64,000 bases of DNA from Chitinophaga qingshengii (lineage in GTDB: Bacteria; Bacteroidota; Bacteroidia; Chitinophagales; Chitinophagaceae). How positions within the stretch are numbered: position 1 is the stretch's first letter; each line of letters begins with the position of its first letter. The stretch covers positions 3,410,001 to 3,474,000 of the forward strand of contig NZ_JACVFC010000001.1 of NCBI RefSeq assembly GCF_014529935.1. The letters are read 5' to 3'. This document shows positions 54,677-62,984 of this stretch, piece after piece. The position numbers and the translations under genes were made by a program. The notes under the pieces were generated by a model. It had not been told where the DNA came from. It made no database searches and saw nothing but the letters and a program-made list of their open reading frames with translations.

Positions 54677-55450
54677 ATGAAGAGCCAACAATTGAAGGAT
54701 TTCCTGAATGCGAAAGCGGCATCCTACAATCATCCGGATTTTATTGCAAATGACCCCATTTGCATCCCGCACCGATTCAGTGAACTGCAGGACATAGAAA
54801 TTGCAGGCCTCTTTGCGGCCATCCTGGCCTGGGGCAACCGTACCAGCATCATCAATAAATGCACGGAACTGATGCGGCATATGGATAATGCGCCCTATGA
54901 CTATATCCGTAATCACGACCCACGCGACAGGATGAAGCTGATGACCTTCTGTCACCGCACCTTTAACGGCGTAGACCTACTGTATTTCGTGGAATTCCTA
55001 CAGCATTACTATACCAACATCACCTCCCTGGAATTCGCTTTTAGCGGGCATTTGACCCCGGAAGATGAAAACGTGGAAAAAGCCCTGGTTGGCTTTCATA
55101 AAATGTTTTTCTCCCTGGAACATCCCGCCCGGACTGAAAAACACATCTCTTCTCCTGCCAAGCATTCAGCATGCAAACGATTGAACATGTATTTACGCTG
55201 GATGGTGCGAAAAGATGAAAATGGCGTGGATTTTGGGCTGTGGCAACATATTTCCCCATCACAACTGATATGCCCGATGGATGTTCACGTCAGCCGCGTG
55301 GCTACCCGGCTGGGACTCATATCAGATGGGAAGTCAGACTGGAAAACAGCCGTAGCGCTCACCCATGAGCTCAAAAAGCTGGACCCGGAAGATCCGGCCA
55401 AATACGACTTCGCCCTGTTCGGACTGGGAGTGATTGAAAAATATGTTTGA
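54677..55450 (+). CDS. TIGR02757 family protein
   Basis: A 257-residue protein of the uncharacterised TIGR02757 family. Conserved segments are FIANDPICIPHRFSELQDIEIAGLFAAILAWGNRTSIINKC, CKRLNMYLRWMVRKDENGVDFGLW and QLICPMDVHVSRVATRLGL. The arrangement resembles helix-hairpin-helix DNA glycosylase folds, which is only suggestive. The ATG at 54677 is chosen because 20 upstream residues in the open frame are not conserved. It is the first gene of a three-gene operon, 18 nt before the DUF6263 gene. Confidence 0.87.
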   Translation: MKSQQLKDFLNAKAASYNHPDFIANDPICIPHRFSELQDIEIAGLFAAILAWGNRTSIINKCTELMRHMDNAPYDYIRNHDPRDRMKLMTFCHRTFNGVDLLYFVEFLQHYYTNITSLEFAFSGHLTPEDENVEKALVGFHKMFFSLEHPARTEKHISSPAKHSACKRLNMYLRWMVRKDENGVDFGLWQHISPSQLICPMDVHVSRVATRLGLISDGKSDWKTAVALTHELKKLDPEDPAKYDFALFGLGVIEKYV

Positions 55451-55468
55451 TCAAAATAAATTACGGTA

Positions 55469-56410
55469 ATGAAAAAACTATTGGGCGCCATTGCTTCTTT
55501 GTTGACTTTAACCTTCGCCACCCAGGCGCAGGATTATATGTCTATCAATTACAACTTCAACAAGGGAGAACAGTTTGAACTGGAACAGAAAAGCCACACA
55601 GAAACCTATACCACTGTTAACGATATTCAGCAACGGGTAACCCGCGATTATAACAATATCATCAGCATTGACGTTACAGATGTGATTCCCGGCAAAACCA
55701 CGCTCACCTTCCGTTACAAGGAACTGCGCTTTAACTTTAACGCCAAAAACCAGAATATTTTTGTAGATGCCAAGGTGAACAAACCGGAAGAGCCCTTCCA
55801 GGCAGGTCTGAAAAAAGTGCTGGACCAGCCCTTCACCGTGGAATTACAAAGCAGCGGCGCCATCAGTAAAATTGAAGGCCTCGATAACCTGGTAGACAAC
55901 GCGGCTACCGCTTTCAGCAGCTTAAAGAAAGATGAACAGGAAGCCTATAAAAAACTCATCAAAGACCAGTTTGGCACAGAAGCTTTCCGCACCTGGCTGG
56001 AACAATTACTGATCATGTACCCCGCCCATGGCATTAAAACCGGTACCCAATGGGAAGAAAGCGTTCCCCTTCGCGGTGGCCTCATTGGCCGGGTAGACCT
56101 GTACTGGAACCTGCAAACCTGGGATACCCAGACCGCTAAAATCGGCGGTACTGCCAAAATAAACACAGATAAGGTACAAACCCTGACCCTCGACGACGAC
56201 ATCAAAGCCACGGCGGAAATCAGCGGTACCACTACCTCCAATTACATGGTGATGCGCAGTAGCGGTCTGCCTGCCATTTGCGTACAGAACACCGAAATGA
56301 CGGGTAACTACACCTACAAGGTAAACAGGGCGAAACGTATTAAACACGACCTGAAAGTGCCGGTAAAGGTCATTACCAACGCTTCCTACAAAATAAAACA
56401 GATGAAATAA
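55469..56410 (+). CDS. DUF6263 family secreted protein
   Basis: A 313-residue exported protein with a signal peptide (about 1-20, ending TQAQ). The mature part is beta-rich with YNFNKGEQFELEQKSHTETYTTVNDIQQRVTRDY and GIKTGTQWEESVPLRGG, matching my memory of DUF6263. No catalytic residues are evident. It lies 18 nt after the TIGR02757 gene and its stop codon overlaps the ATG of the next gene (TAATG), so translation is probably coupled. Confidence 0.8.
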   Translation: MKKLLGAIASLLTLTFATQAQDYMSINYNFNKGEQFELEQKSHTETYTTVNDIQQRVTRDYNNIISIDVTDVIPGKTTLTFRYKELRFNFNAKNQNIFVDAKVNKPEEPFQAGLKKVLDQPFTVELQSSGAISKIEGLDNLVDNAATAFSSLKKDEQEAYKKLIKDQFGTEAFRTWLEQLLIMYPAHGIKTGTQWEESVPLRGGLIGRVDLYWNLQTWDTQTAKIGGTAKINTDKVQTLTLDDDIKATAEISGTTTSNYMVMRSSGLPAICVQNTEMTGNYTYKVNRAKRIKHDLKVPVKVITNASYKIKQMK

Positions 56411-56757
56411 TGAGCACCTTTCCGGTACCACATCTCCAGGAAACAGCTACCTGGGCACAACAAAACTTTGAAGTGAGTGTGCCTCCGGACAATATCAGCT
56501 TTGATCATCTATCGGAAGTCCTGGGCAAACGGCTCGAATACCTGATCAGCAAAGATTTTCAACAGTTTATCTTTCTCCTGTACCGTATAGACGTGTCAGA
56601 GAAAAAAGTAAGACAGATACTGGCATATGCCGCCCGGCAAGGCACTGATCCATACCGGCCCATTGCCAACCTGATTATTGAAAGGCAACTGCAGAAAATA
56701 GCTTCCCGCGAAGCTTTCCGGCAGGATAACCTGCCGGACGACGAAGAAAGATGGTAA
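56410..56757 (+). CDS. Conserved hypothetical small protein
   Basis: A 115-residue cytoplasmic, largely helical protein without a recognised domain. The segment FDHLSEVLGKRLEYLISKDFQQFIFLLYRIDVSEKKVRQIL is amphipathic and looks like a structural or regulatory helix bundle. Its start overlaps the stop of the DUF6263 gene, a strong sign that it is a real gene of that operon. The C-terminus is acidic (DDEERW). Palindrome Q3 follows its stop directly. Confidence 0.75.
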   Translation: MSTFPVPHLQETATWAQQNFEVSVPPDNISFDHLSEVLGKRLEYLISKDFQQFIFLLYRIDVSEKKVRQILAYAARQGTDPYRPIANLIIERQLQKIASREAFRQDNLPDDEERW

Positions 56758-56760
56758 ATC

Positions 56761-56951
56761 ATTTACGGATTTTGGAATTTATGGATTTACGGATTTCGGG
56801 AATGGGAGATTAGTCAATGTCATAAATAATGTGATAAAAAAAGCAGCGTGATTCATCATCCGCTGCTTTTTTTATCACATTATTTGAGATTCGCCCAATA
56901 ATCAGCCAATCCCAAAAATCCGTAAATCCATAAATTTCAAAATCCGTAAAT
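56761..56951. repeat. Nested palindrome Q3 (ATTTACGGATTT family)
   Basis: Outer arms 56761-56796 and 56916-56951 are complementary over 36 bp with one mismatch and begin ATTTACGGATTT. An independent inner hairpin is perfect over 25 bp (56824-56848 with 56861-56885), with a 12-nt loop and A7/T7 runs. The right arm ends within the stop codon of the convergent hydroxylase gene; the left arm starts 3 nt after the upstream stop. It must serve as terminator for both genes. Confidence 0.9.
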
Positions 56952-57607
56952 CAAAACATCAGTTCTCTTACTTTCTCTTTGTCTTCTTTTTCTTTATCAA
57001 GGTCGAAGAAAGTACCGAATACCCTGTCCCAGAAAGCAGAGCTCACGCCAAAACCTTTATCCTCACTTTTGTAATGATGCAGGTGGTGATTACGCCACAG
57101 CGGCTTCATGAACTTAAAAGGAGGGTTCCAGGCATGGATAGCATAGTGCATGCTGCCATAGATCAGGTAGCCAAGCAGAAAACCCGGGAAGAACATAAAA
57201 GTGTACTGCCGAAGGAAGATATACTGGCTGCCGAAGATCGCGGAGGCCAGTATCAGACTGGGCACCGGCGGCATGAACAAGCGCTGCTTGTCTCTCGGGT
57301 ATTCGTGGTGGTTACCGTGCATTACGTAAATAAAACGCTGCACACGCGGACTGTCACTGGCAAAGTGAAACATAAACCGGTGCATGATATACTCGAAGAA
57401 CGACCAGAATAACATCGCGCCTACGAATATCATCGCCACCGTTCCCACTTCAAAACCTAATGTGTCATGGCTATAATAAAGCATATAGCCAATAATGGGC
57501 AAATACATTCCCCAGATCACCAGGGGATGCGTCTTTGTCAACATCTCCAGGTACTGGCTTTCAAATAATCTTGCCTGTCCTTTGTTCTTAATCTTTTCAA
57601 ATTTCAT
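56951..57607 (-). CDS. Sterol desaturase/fatty acid hydroxylase family protein
   Basis: A 218-residue integral membrane diiron enzyme. Histidine clusters typical of the family are present: HRFMFH (HX4H), HGNHHEYP (HX2HH) and, toward the C-terminus, HYAIH and HHLHHY. Four membrane helices surround them. Enzymes of this type hydroxylate fatty acids, sphingoid bases or carotenoids; Bacteroidota members often act on lipid-bound fatty acids, but the substrate is not shown here. Monocistronic; a 7-bp hairpin (57671-57700) and a minus-strand TATTTTTG box (57710-57717) lie upstream. Confidence 0.88.
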   Translation of the reverse strand: MKFEKIKNKGQARLFESQYLEMLTKTHPLVIWGMYLPIIGYMLYYSHDTLGFEVGTVAMIFVGAMLFWSFFEYIMHRFMFHFASDSPRVQRFIYVMHGNHHEYPRDKQRLFMPPVPSLILASAIFGSQYIFLRQYTFMFFPGFLLGYLIYGSMHYAIHAWNPPFKFMKPLWRNHHLHHYKSEDKGFGVSSAFWDRVFGTFFDLDKEKEDKEKVRELMF

Positions 57608-57762
57608 GAATCCCAGTTTTAACGCGCAACAGTTACGGGAATGATGAATAAAACCCCTCTTACTTTATCCCCGGCAGGTAGCTATGCCCCCGTCTGCCGG
57701 TTTCAGGCACAAAAATACAACTTCACCTTCATTGGGGGGTTTTAGTCTCCAAAATATTTTAT

Positions 57763-59013
57763 TCAGGGCTGCTGATAATTGATCCGAAACAACTGCAGAT
57801 CCGGCTGGTATGCCCGTTTCCGTTGCAGCTCGTATTGATAAAGGATATTACCGGCATCCCGGAAAAAAGGGTACCCTTCTTCATCATATTCATATTTATT
57901 ATCATTCAATACCCCATCCCGGTTCACATAAATGGTCCCGGTCAGCATAAATTCTACATGATGCTCAAAATCAACAATATAAGCGGCATCTGTCAGGAAA
58001 CCGTACGACCAGCCCGTTTTATTAAACACCCGTATATTAGACGCGATGTGGTGCCCTGCACCCTTAAAAAGAAAAAATTTCGTGTAGCTGTCGAAGTATT
58101 CGGTGGTATCGTAAACAGGGTCTGTGCTTTCGGAAGGGTATTCAGACATATACCGGTACAGGAAAGAGTAATCCTGCGGAGCAATATGGAAACGCTGCGC
58201 TGCCGGTACCGATTGCGGAAACATGATCGATTGCAACATCTGTTGCAGTGACTGCAACGGCAGGTTGTTATGTTTGGTAAAATCCATCGGCTCGGATACC
58301 AGGTGATCATTTTTATCCATGTAACCAGCGCCTATCCGGATGTTTTTACTGAAGTCATATTGCAGTTTACTCTCCGCCGGCGCCTGTCTGTACAAGGTTT
58401 TCCCATTTTTCACAAACCGGATGGCATTGGTATGCCGGTTCTCTTCTTCCGACAGCGGCATAAACCGCCGCACAATACGCACCTCCTTATAGCCCTTTTT
58501 CCACAGCCTTTCGTGAATGGATTGCTGTCCCACAAATTCATACAACCGGTTATAGGCATCGTTGTCGCTGATCAGGAAAATACGTTTAATGTAGTGGTTG
58601 ATAGAAGGCAGCCCGCTTTTAGCGGTACTATCGGTATGCACCGTTTCCTGCCCGCTCCAGCTACTGTCAGACAACATGGTGGTATTACCGTCCAGTCCGG
58701 GTACTTTCAGCTCCCTCATTTTTTCCAGCGCCAGCAGCGCAATAGGCAGCTTTACCGTACTGGCCGGGTTAAAGTACTGATTAGCATCCACGTTGAGATA
58801 ATAATGCCGGAAATGAGGTTTATTTTGGGCATCGCGGTCAATCTGCGTATAAATCAGCTGATACCGGAAAGAATCAGGATGTTGCAGGATATGCTGCAAC
58901 AACGGGGTAGCCTCGCGGGCAAACATGTTTTTCAGTAAAGTGTCGGTACGGGGCTGTGCCTCTGCAAAGGACAAACAGCCACAAAGCAGCAACATCAGAC
59001 AGTTACGCATCAT
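57763..59013 (-). CDS. Class A beta-lactamase-like serine hydrolase
   Basis: A 416-residue exported serine hydrolase with a signal peptide (about 1-19, ending AEA). The penicillin-recognising motifs are in order: SxxK (Ser85, Lys88 in NPASTVKLP), SDN (149-151, ISDNDAYN) and KTG (332-334, FNKTGWSYGF). An acidic cluster near residues 189-191 (SEEENRHTN) stands where the deacylating Glu of class A enzymes would be. The protein is much longer than a typical class A beta-lactamase (about 290), so it may be a peptidase or esterase-like member rather than a resistance enzyme. Confidence 0.83.
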   Translation of the reverse strand: MMRNCLMLLLCGCLSFAEAQPRTDTLLKNMFAREATPLLQHILQHPDSFRYQLIYTQIDRDAQNKPHFRHYYLNVDANQYFNPASTVKLPIALLALEKMRELKVPGLDGNTTMLSDSSWSGQETVHTDSTAKSGLPSINHYIKRIFLISDNDAYNRLYEFVGQQSIHERLWKKGYKEVRIVRRFMPLSEEENRHTNAIRFVKNGKTLYRQAPAESKLQYDFSKNIRIGAGYMDKNDHLVSEPMDFTKHNNLPLQSLQQMLQSIMFPQSVPAAQRFHIAPQDYSFLYRYMSEYPSESTDPVYDTTEYFDSYTKFFLFKGAGHHIASNIRVFNKTGWSYGFLTDAAYIVDFEHHVEFMLTGTIYVNRDGVLNDNKYEYDEEGYPFFRDAGNILYQYELQRKRAYQPDLQLFRINYQQP

Positions 59014-59153
59014 AGCAGAGCAATAGTGGTTCTGGTTACCAAAATATAAAATTATCCGCTGGCTACTAAATACCGGCGGATCTTTTCGTTAAAATTGCCC
59101 GCTCTCAGCCCGAAACGGGCATTTAATTTAGTAAAAAACCGCAGGAGCATCCT

Positions 59154-59161
59154 TATATTTG
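59154..59161 (+). promoter_or_regulatory. Candidate -7 box of the fumarylacetoacetase-like operon
   Basis: TATATTTG fits TAnnTTTG and lies 30 nt before the ATG at 59192. The -33 region is T-rich but not exact. Confidence 0.45.
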
Positions 59162-59191
59162 GTCAATCATACAACCAGAACAATACAAATC

Positions 59192-60205
59192 ATGAAACTT
59201 GTAAGTTATTTAAGAGAGGAAACAGACCAGCTGGCCATTCTTGTTGATGGACTGTTATACAACACCCAGGAACTGCATCCCGACCTGCCCAACAACATGG
59301 GCATGTTCCTGATGATGTGGGAAGATGTGATCGACATAGCCAAACAAGCCGATGCCAGCCTGAAAGCCGGTAAACATCCGGGCAATGCGCATGGCGTACC
59401 GGTGGAAAGCGTACAGCTGCTGTCTCCCGTACCATTCCCTACATCCTGCCGCGACGGCTACGCCTTCCGGCAACACGTTGCCGCCGCCCGGCGCAACCGT
59501 AAAGTGGAGATGATCCCTGAATTTGATCAGTACCCCATCTTCTACTTTACCAATCACAACGCCATCCAGGGACCCGGCGATATTCACTGTATGCCGGACC
59601 ATTTCGAAAAACTGGACTTCGAACTGGAAGCAGCGATCGTTATCTGCAAAGCAGGCCGCAATATCAGCGCAGCGGAAGCCGATGATTATATCGGTGGTTA
59701 TATGATCATGAACGATATGAGCGCCCGCACCCTGCAGATGGAAGAAATGAAACTCAACCTGGGCCCTGCCAAAGGCAAGGACTTCAGCACCGTTATAGGT
59801 CCCATGCTGGTAACACCCGATGAACTGGAAACGTTCCTGATCCCGGCAAAACCAGGCCACACCGGCAATAACTACAACCTGAAAATGACTTGTAAAGTCA
59901 ACGGTATCCAGGTCAGCGAAGGCAATATGGGCGATATGGACTGGACCTTTGCTGAAATCGTGGAACGCTGCGCCTATGGCGTTAACATCCTTCCCGGCGA
60001 TGTGATCGGCAGCGGAACCGTAGGCACCGGCTGTTTCCTGGAACTGAACGGTACCGGAAAACTCAACGATCCCAACTATACCGAACAATGGCTGCAACCC
60101 GGCGATGTGGTTGAAATGGAAATCGAAGGACTGGGCACGCTGTCCAACAAAATCGTAAAAGAGGATACTGACTTCTCTATACTGGCACTGAAGAAAAACG
60201 TATAG
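59192..60205 (+). CDS. Fumarylacetoacetate hydrolase family protein
   Basis: A 337-residue enzyme of the FAH superfamily, which cleaves or isomerises beta-diketo acids from aromatic compound breakdown. The metal ligands are seen in FELEAAIV (ExE) and MIMNDMSAR (Asp), with the C-terminal GDVIGSGTVGTG typical of the catalytic core. The ATG at 59192 gives the family start MKLVSYL. It lies 2 nt before the flavin reductase-like gene, so the pair is one operon, possibly for catabolism of an aromatic acid. Specific substrate unknown. Confidence 0.9.
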   Translation: MKLVSYLREETDQLAILVDGLLYNTQELHPDLPNNMGMFLMMWEDVIDIAKQADASLKAGKHPGNAHGVPVESVQLLSPVPFPTSCRDGYAFRQHVAAARRNRKVEMIPEFDQYPIFYFTNHNAIQGPGDIHCMPDHFEKLDFELEAAIVICKAGRNISAAEADDYIGGYMIMNDMSARTLQMEEMKLNLGPAKGKDFSTVIGPMLVTPDELETFLIPAKPGHTGNNYNLKMTCKVNGIQVSEGNMGDMDWTFAEIVERCAYGVNILPGDVIGSGTVGTGCFLELNGTGKLNDPNYTEQWLQPGDVVEMEIEGLGTLSNKIVKEDTDFSILALKKNV

Positions 60206-60207
60206 GT

Positions 60208-61086
60208 ATGAAGGTAGTTCCATCCGAAATTAAAACCAGCGAACTGCAGGCTTATATGCAGGGAGCTATCGCTCCACGCCCGATTTGTTTTGCCAGCACG
60301 GTAGATGCAGAAGGCCGGCCTAATTTGTCTCCCTTCAGTTTCTTCAACATGTTCGGCACCAATCCGCCTACGCTGATTTTTTCACCGTCCCGGCGCGTGC
60401 GTGACAATACCACCAAACATACGCTCGAGAATATTTACGCTACCCGCGAAGTAGTGATCAACGTAGTGAACTACAGCATGGTGCAACAAACGTCACTCGC
60501 CAGCTGCGAATATCCGCCGGGCGTAGATGAATTTGTGAAGGCTGGTTTTACACCGCTGCCTTCAGAAAAAATAAAACCGCTGCGGGTAAAGGAAAGCCCG
60601 GTTCAGCTGGAATGCGTGGTCAAACAGATCATTGAAACCGGCAACCAGGGCGGCGCCGGTAACCTCGTTATCTGCGAGCCTGTGCTGATTCATCTCAACG
60701 ATGACATCTTCGATCCCAACGGCAAAATAGATCCGCATAAAATAGACCTGGTAGCCCGTATGGGCGGCGACTACTACTGCCGCGCTTCCGGCGATGCCGT
60801 ATTTGAAGTACCCAAACCTAATACACAATTAGGAATTGGCGTAGATGCGTTACCGTTATCTATCCGTAATAGCCGTATACTCACCGGTAATGATCTCGGG
60901 AAGCTGGGCAACGTCCACGAAATGCCTTTCGTGGACCCTGCTTTTGATGATCATCACCTGAAAAATATCATCCAGTATTACAGCGTTACACCAGAGGAAA
61001 TGGAACGCGAGTTGCACCACTACGCCAAACAACTGCTGGAAGCCAACAAGGTAGGAGAGGCCTGGCAGGTGTTACTCAGCGCGTAG
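60208..61086 (+). CDS. Flavin reductase-like domain protein
   Basis: A 292-residue protein with the split-barrel flavin reductase-like fold: GAIAPRPICFASTVDAEGRPNLSPFSFFNMFGTNPPTLIFSP matches the FMN-binding start of the family, and HTLENIYATREVVINVV and ARMGGDYYC follow. It probably binds FMN and may reduce flavin for a partner oxygenase, or act in the pathway of the preceding FAH-like enzyme. Its stop codon forms part of the left arm of palindrome P2. Confidence 0.88.
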   Translation: MKVVPSEIKTSELQAYMQGAIAPRPICFASTVDAEGRPNLSPFSFFNMFGTNPPTLIFSPSRRVRDNTTKHTLENIYATREVVINVVNYSMVQQTSLASCEYPPGVDEFVKAGFTPLPSEKIKPLRVKESPVQLECVVKQIIETGNQGGAGNLVICEPVLIHLNDDIFDPNGKIDPHKIDLVARMGGDYYCRASGDAVFEVPKPNTQLGIGVDALPLSIRNSRILTGNDLGKLGNVHEMPFVDPAFDDHHLKNIIQYYSVTPEEMERELHHYAKQLLEANKVGEAWQVLLSA

Positions 61087-61250
61087 GTCCACGCAAAGGC
61101 GCAAAGCAGCAAAGAGCGCAAAGTTTTTTAATTTTAAATAAGAAAGCAAAGGAGCGAATGATCAAATTTGATTATTCGCTCCTTTGCTTTCTTTTATTCG
61201 CTAATATTTCTTTGCGCTCTTTGCTGCTTTGCGCCTTTGCGTGAACCTAC
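61083..61250. repeat. Nested palindrome P2 (GCAAAG family)
   Basis: Outer arms 61083-61123 and 61210-61250 are complementary over 41 bp with a single mismatch. They contain the stop codons of both flanking convergent genes (GTAG at the left end and CTAC at the right). The independent inner hairpin (61140-61166 with 61167-61193) pairs over 27 bp with one mismatch and shares its 18-nt beginning AAGAAAGCAAAGGAGCGA with P1 at 34987-35163. It can act as bidirectional terminator. Confidence 0.9.
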
Positions 61251-62002
61251 AGGATGTTTCCGAACACTTTTTTCAGCAGGTCCGTTGTTCTGGCAGCAGG
61301 ATTGGCGCGGATAGCCGCTTCTTCTTTACCAATCTGATCAAACAGCGCGTTCACCGCCATGCCGGTTACGTAGTCCTGTAAATCAGGATTTACTTTATTA
61401 AAGGTAGTCGGCAGTTTGTTATAGGTGTTTACGATATCACCATAGAAGCGGGTAGCACTGGTGCTGTCAAGTGATTTTTTCACAACAGGTGAAAAAGCCG
61501 CTTTCAGCTGGTCTGTTGTTTTACTTTTGAAAAATTCTGTAGCGGAGTTATTACCACCTTTTACGAGGTTGAGCGCATCGGTGAGCGTCATTTGTTTGAT
61601 GGCATTCACGAAGATAGGCGCTGCATAACCGACTGCTTTTTCAGCGGAACGGTTGATCTGCAGGATCGCTTTATCCACTTGCGGACCGAGGCCTACGGCT
61701 CTCAGGGTATTACCGATTTTCACCGCATCGGGAGGTAATAACAACTTGTACAAATCGTTGCCAAAGAAACCGTCTGTTTTGTTGAGGCTGGCGATACCGT
61801 TGGTAACACCTTTCAGGAGCGCTTCCTTGATAGCGGAACCCGCTTCAGATTCCGTTACTTTGGCACCGGTAGTAGTGGTATTGGTAGTGGTGGTTGCAGT
61901 AGAATTGGATTTTCCGAGTTTTTTCAGTTTATCCAGTAATTGTGCCTGGCTGGCGTGCATGCAGCCAACGCCCAGCAGCACTAACAGTGTTTTTTTCAGC
62001 AT
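61247..62002 (-). CDS. DUF4197 family secreted protein
   Basis: A 251-residue exported protein with a signal peptide (about 1-20, ending ASQA) and a Thr-rich linker (about 34-46), then the helical DUF4197 domain (AIKEALLKGVTNGIASLNKTDGFFGND, LLPPDAVKIGNTLRAVGLGPQVDKAILQINRSAEKA, APIFVNAIKQMTLTDALNLVKGG). Function unknown; members are periplasmic or outer-membrane associated. Convergent with the flavin reductase gene across palindrome P2; a minus-strand TATATTTG (62031-62038) may be its promoter box. Confidence 0.9.
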   Translation of the reverse strand: MLKKTLLVLLGVGCMHASQAQLLDKLKKLGKSNSTATTTTNTTTTGAKVTESEAGSAIKEALLKGVTNGIASLNKTDGFFGNDLYKLLLPPDAVKIGNTLRAVGLGPQVDKAILQINRSAEKAVGYAAPIFVNAIKQMTLTDALNLVKGGNNSATEFFKSKTTDQLKAAFSPVVKKSLDSTSATRFYGDIVNTYNKLPTTFNKVNPDLQDYVTGMAVNALFDQIGKEEAAIRANPAARTTDLLKKVFGNIL

Positions 62003-62043
62003 AAGTGTTGTGATGATAGTATTAATGTTTCAAATATATACAA

Positions 62044-62877
62044 TTATTCGTGTATCGTTAATAACGGAATATGTGTCTGGTAGGCCAGTTTAGTGGTATT
62101 ACTGCGTTTGAATATCCGCTCAAACAAACCATGTTTTTTAGGAATCGTCAGTATCAGATCCGCCTCCAAACCTTCCGCAAATTCCGTGATGCCCTGAATG
62201 ATATCCGGGTTGTCCACAAAATGATATTGTGGCTGGTACCCTTCCAGTAAAGTGTCGAGCATCAGCGTTTCAAACGGCGTATCTGTAGAAAAATGTTTGC
62301 TTTCATGATCTATGTTGATGACATGTATTTCAGCATGAAAAGCATCCAGTAATTTCTTCAGCGGTGCAATAGGCGTAGTATCAGCCACCTGGCGCAGATC
62401 GCAGGCAAACACTACTTTTTTAATGCCTTTGAAGGTTGCTTTACCGGGAATAATCAGTACCGGGCAGGTAGTATGTTTCACTACATCGATGGTATTGGAA
62501 CCCACCAGTATTTCTTCCATCTTACTACCTCCGGTAATACCCATCACGATCAGGGAGACTTCCTCTTCCTTCGCCACATCATTGATGGTAGCGGCTAACA
62601 GGGTATTGTCTGCCCGGGTCACGATACTGATGCCTTCCGGGGCTACGGGCGACAGTTCTTTCTGCATTTTATCCAATCCTTCCAGGGAAGCGATCCGCAG
62701 GTCATCAGGATTTACCATCGGAATAGATGTAGGCACATCGGGGATGGGAACAATCAGCTCGTAGGCATGATAAAGCACAATCCGGTCAACTTTTAGCTGT
62801 GTAGCCAATGCCAGCGCATAATTGGCTGCATTATAGGCGGTATCAGAAAAATCAGTGGGTACAAGTATCGTTTTCAT
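62044..62877 (-). CDS. Universal stress protein with two Usp domains
   Basis: A 277-residue tandem UspA protein. The first domain (1-about 145) has DFSDTAYNAANYALALA and the ATP-binding motif GITGGSKMEEILVGSN, which follows the G-2X-G-9X-G(S/T) rule; the second (about 150-277) is shorter and lacks a clear ATP motif. Such proteins respond to starvation or redox stress. Transcribed alone, upstream of the DUF4197 gene by 41 nt. Confidence 0.92.
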   Translation of the reverse strand: MKTILVPTDFSDTAYNAANYALALATQLKVDRIVLYHAYELIVPIPDVPTSIPMVNPDDLRIASLEGLDKMQKELSPVAPEGISIVTRADNTLLAATINDVAKEEEVSLIVMGITGGSKMEEILVGSNTIDVVKHTTCPVLIIPGKATFKGIKKVVFACDLRQVADTTPIAPLKKLLDAFHAEIHVINIDHESKHFSTDTPFETLMLDTLLEGYQPQYHFVDNPDIIQGITEFAEGLEADLILTIPKKHGLFERIFKRSNTTKLAYQTHIPLLTIHE

Positions 62878-62984
62878 ATGACTAATTTTAAGATACAGAG
62901 AGCATTACTTAAAGTTAACGATGTGACGCGGTATCTGAAAGCTTCCCTGAAAGGGTATAGAAAATTTAATGCCGAAAATTTTCA

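Noticed and set aside
59255..60223. Open frame of 322 codons on the minus strand
   Set aside because: It is antisense to the fumarylacetoacetase-like gene, whose metal ligands and operon position are clear.
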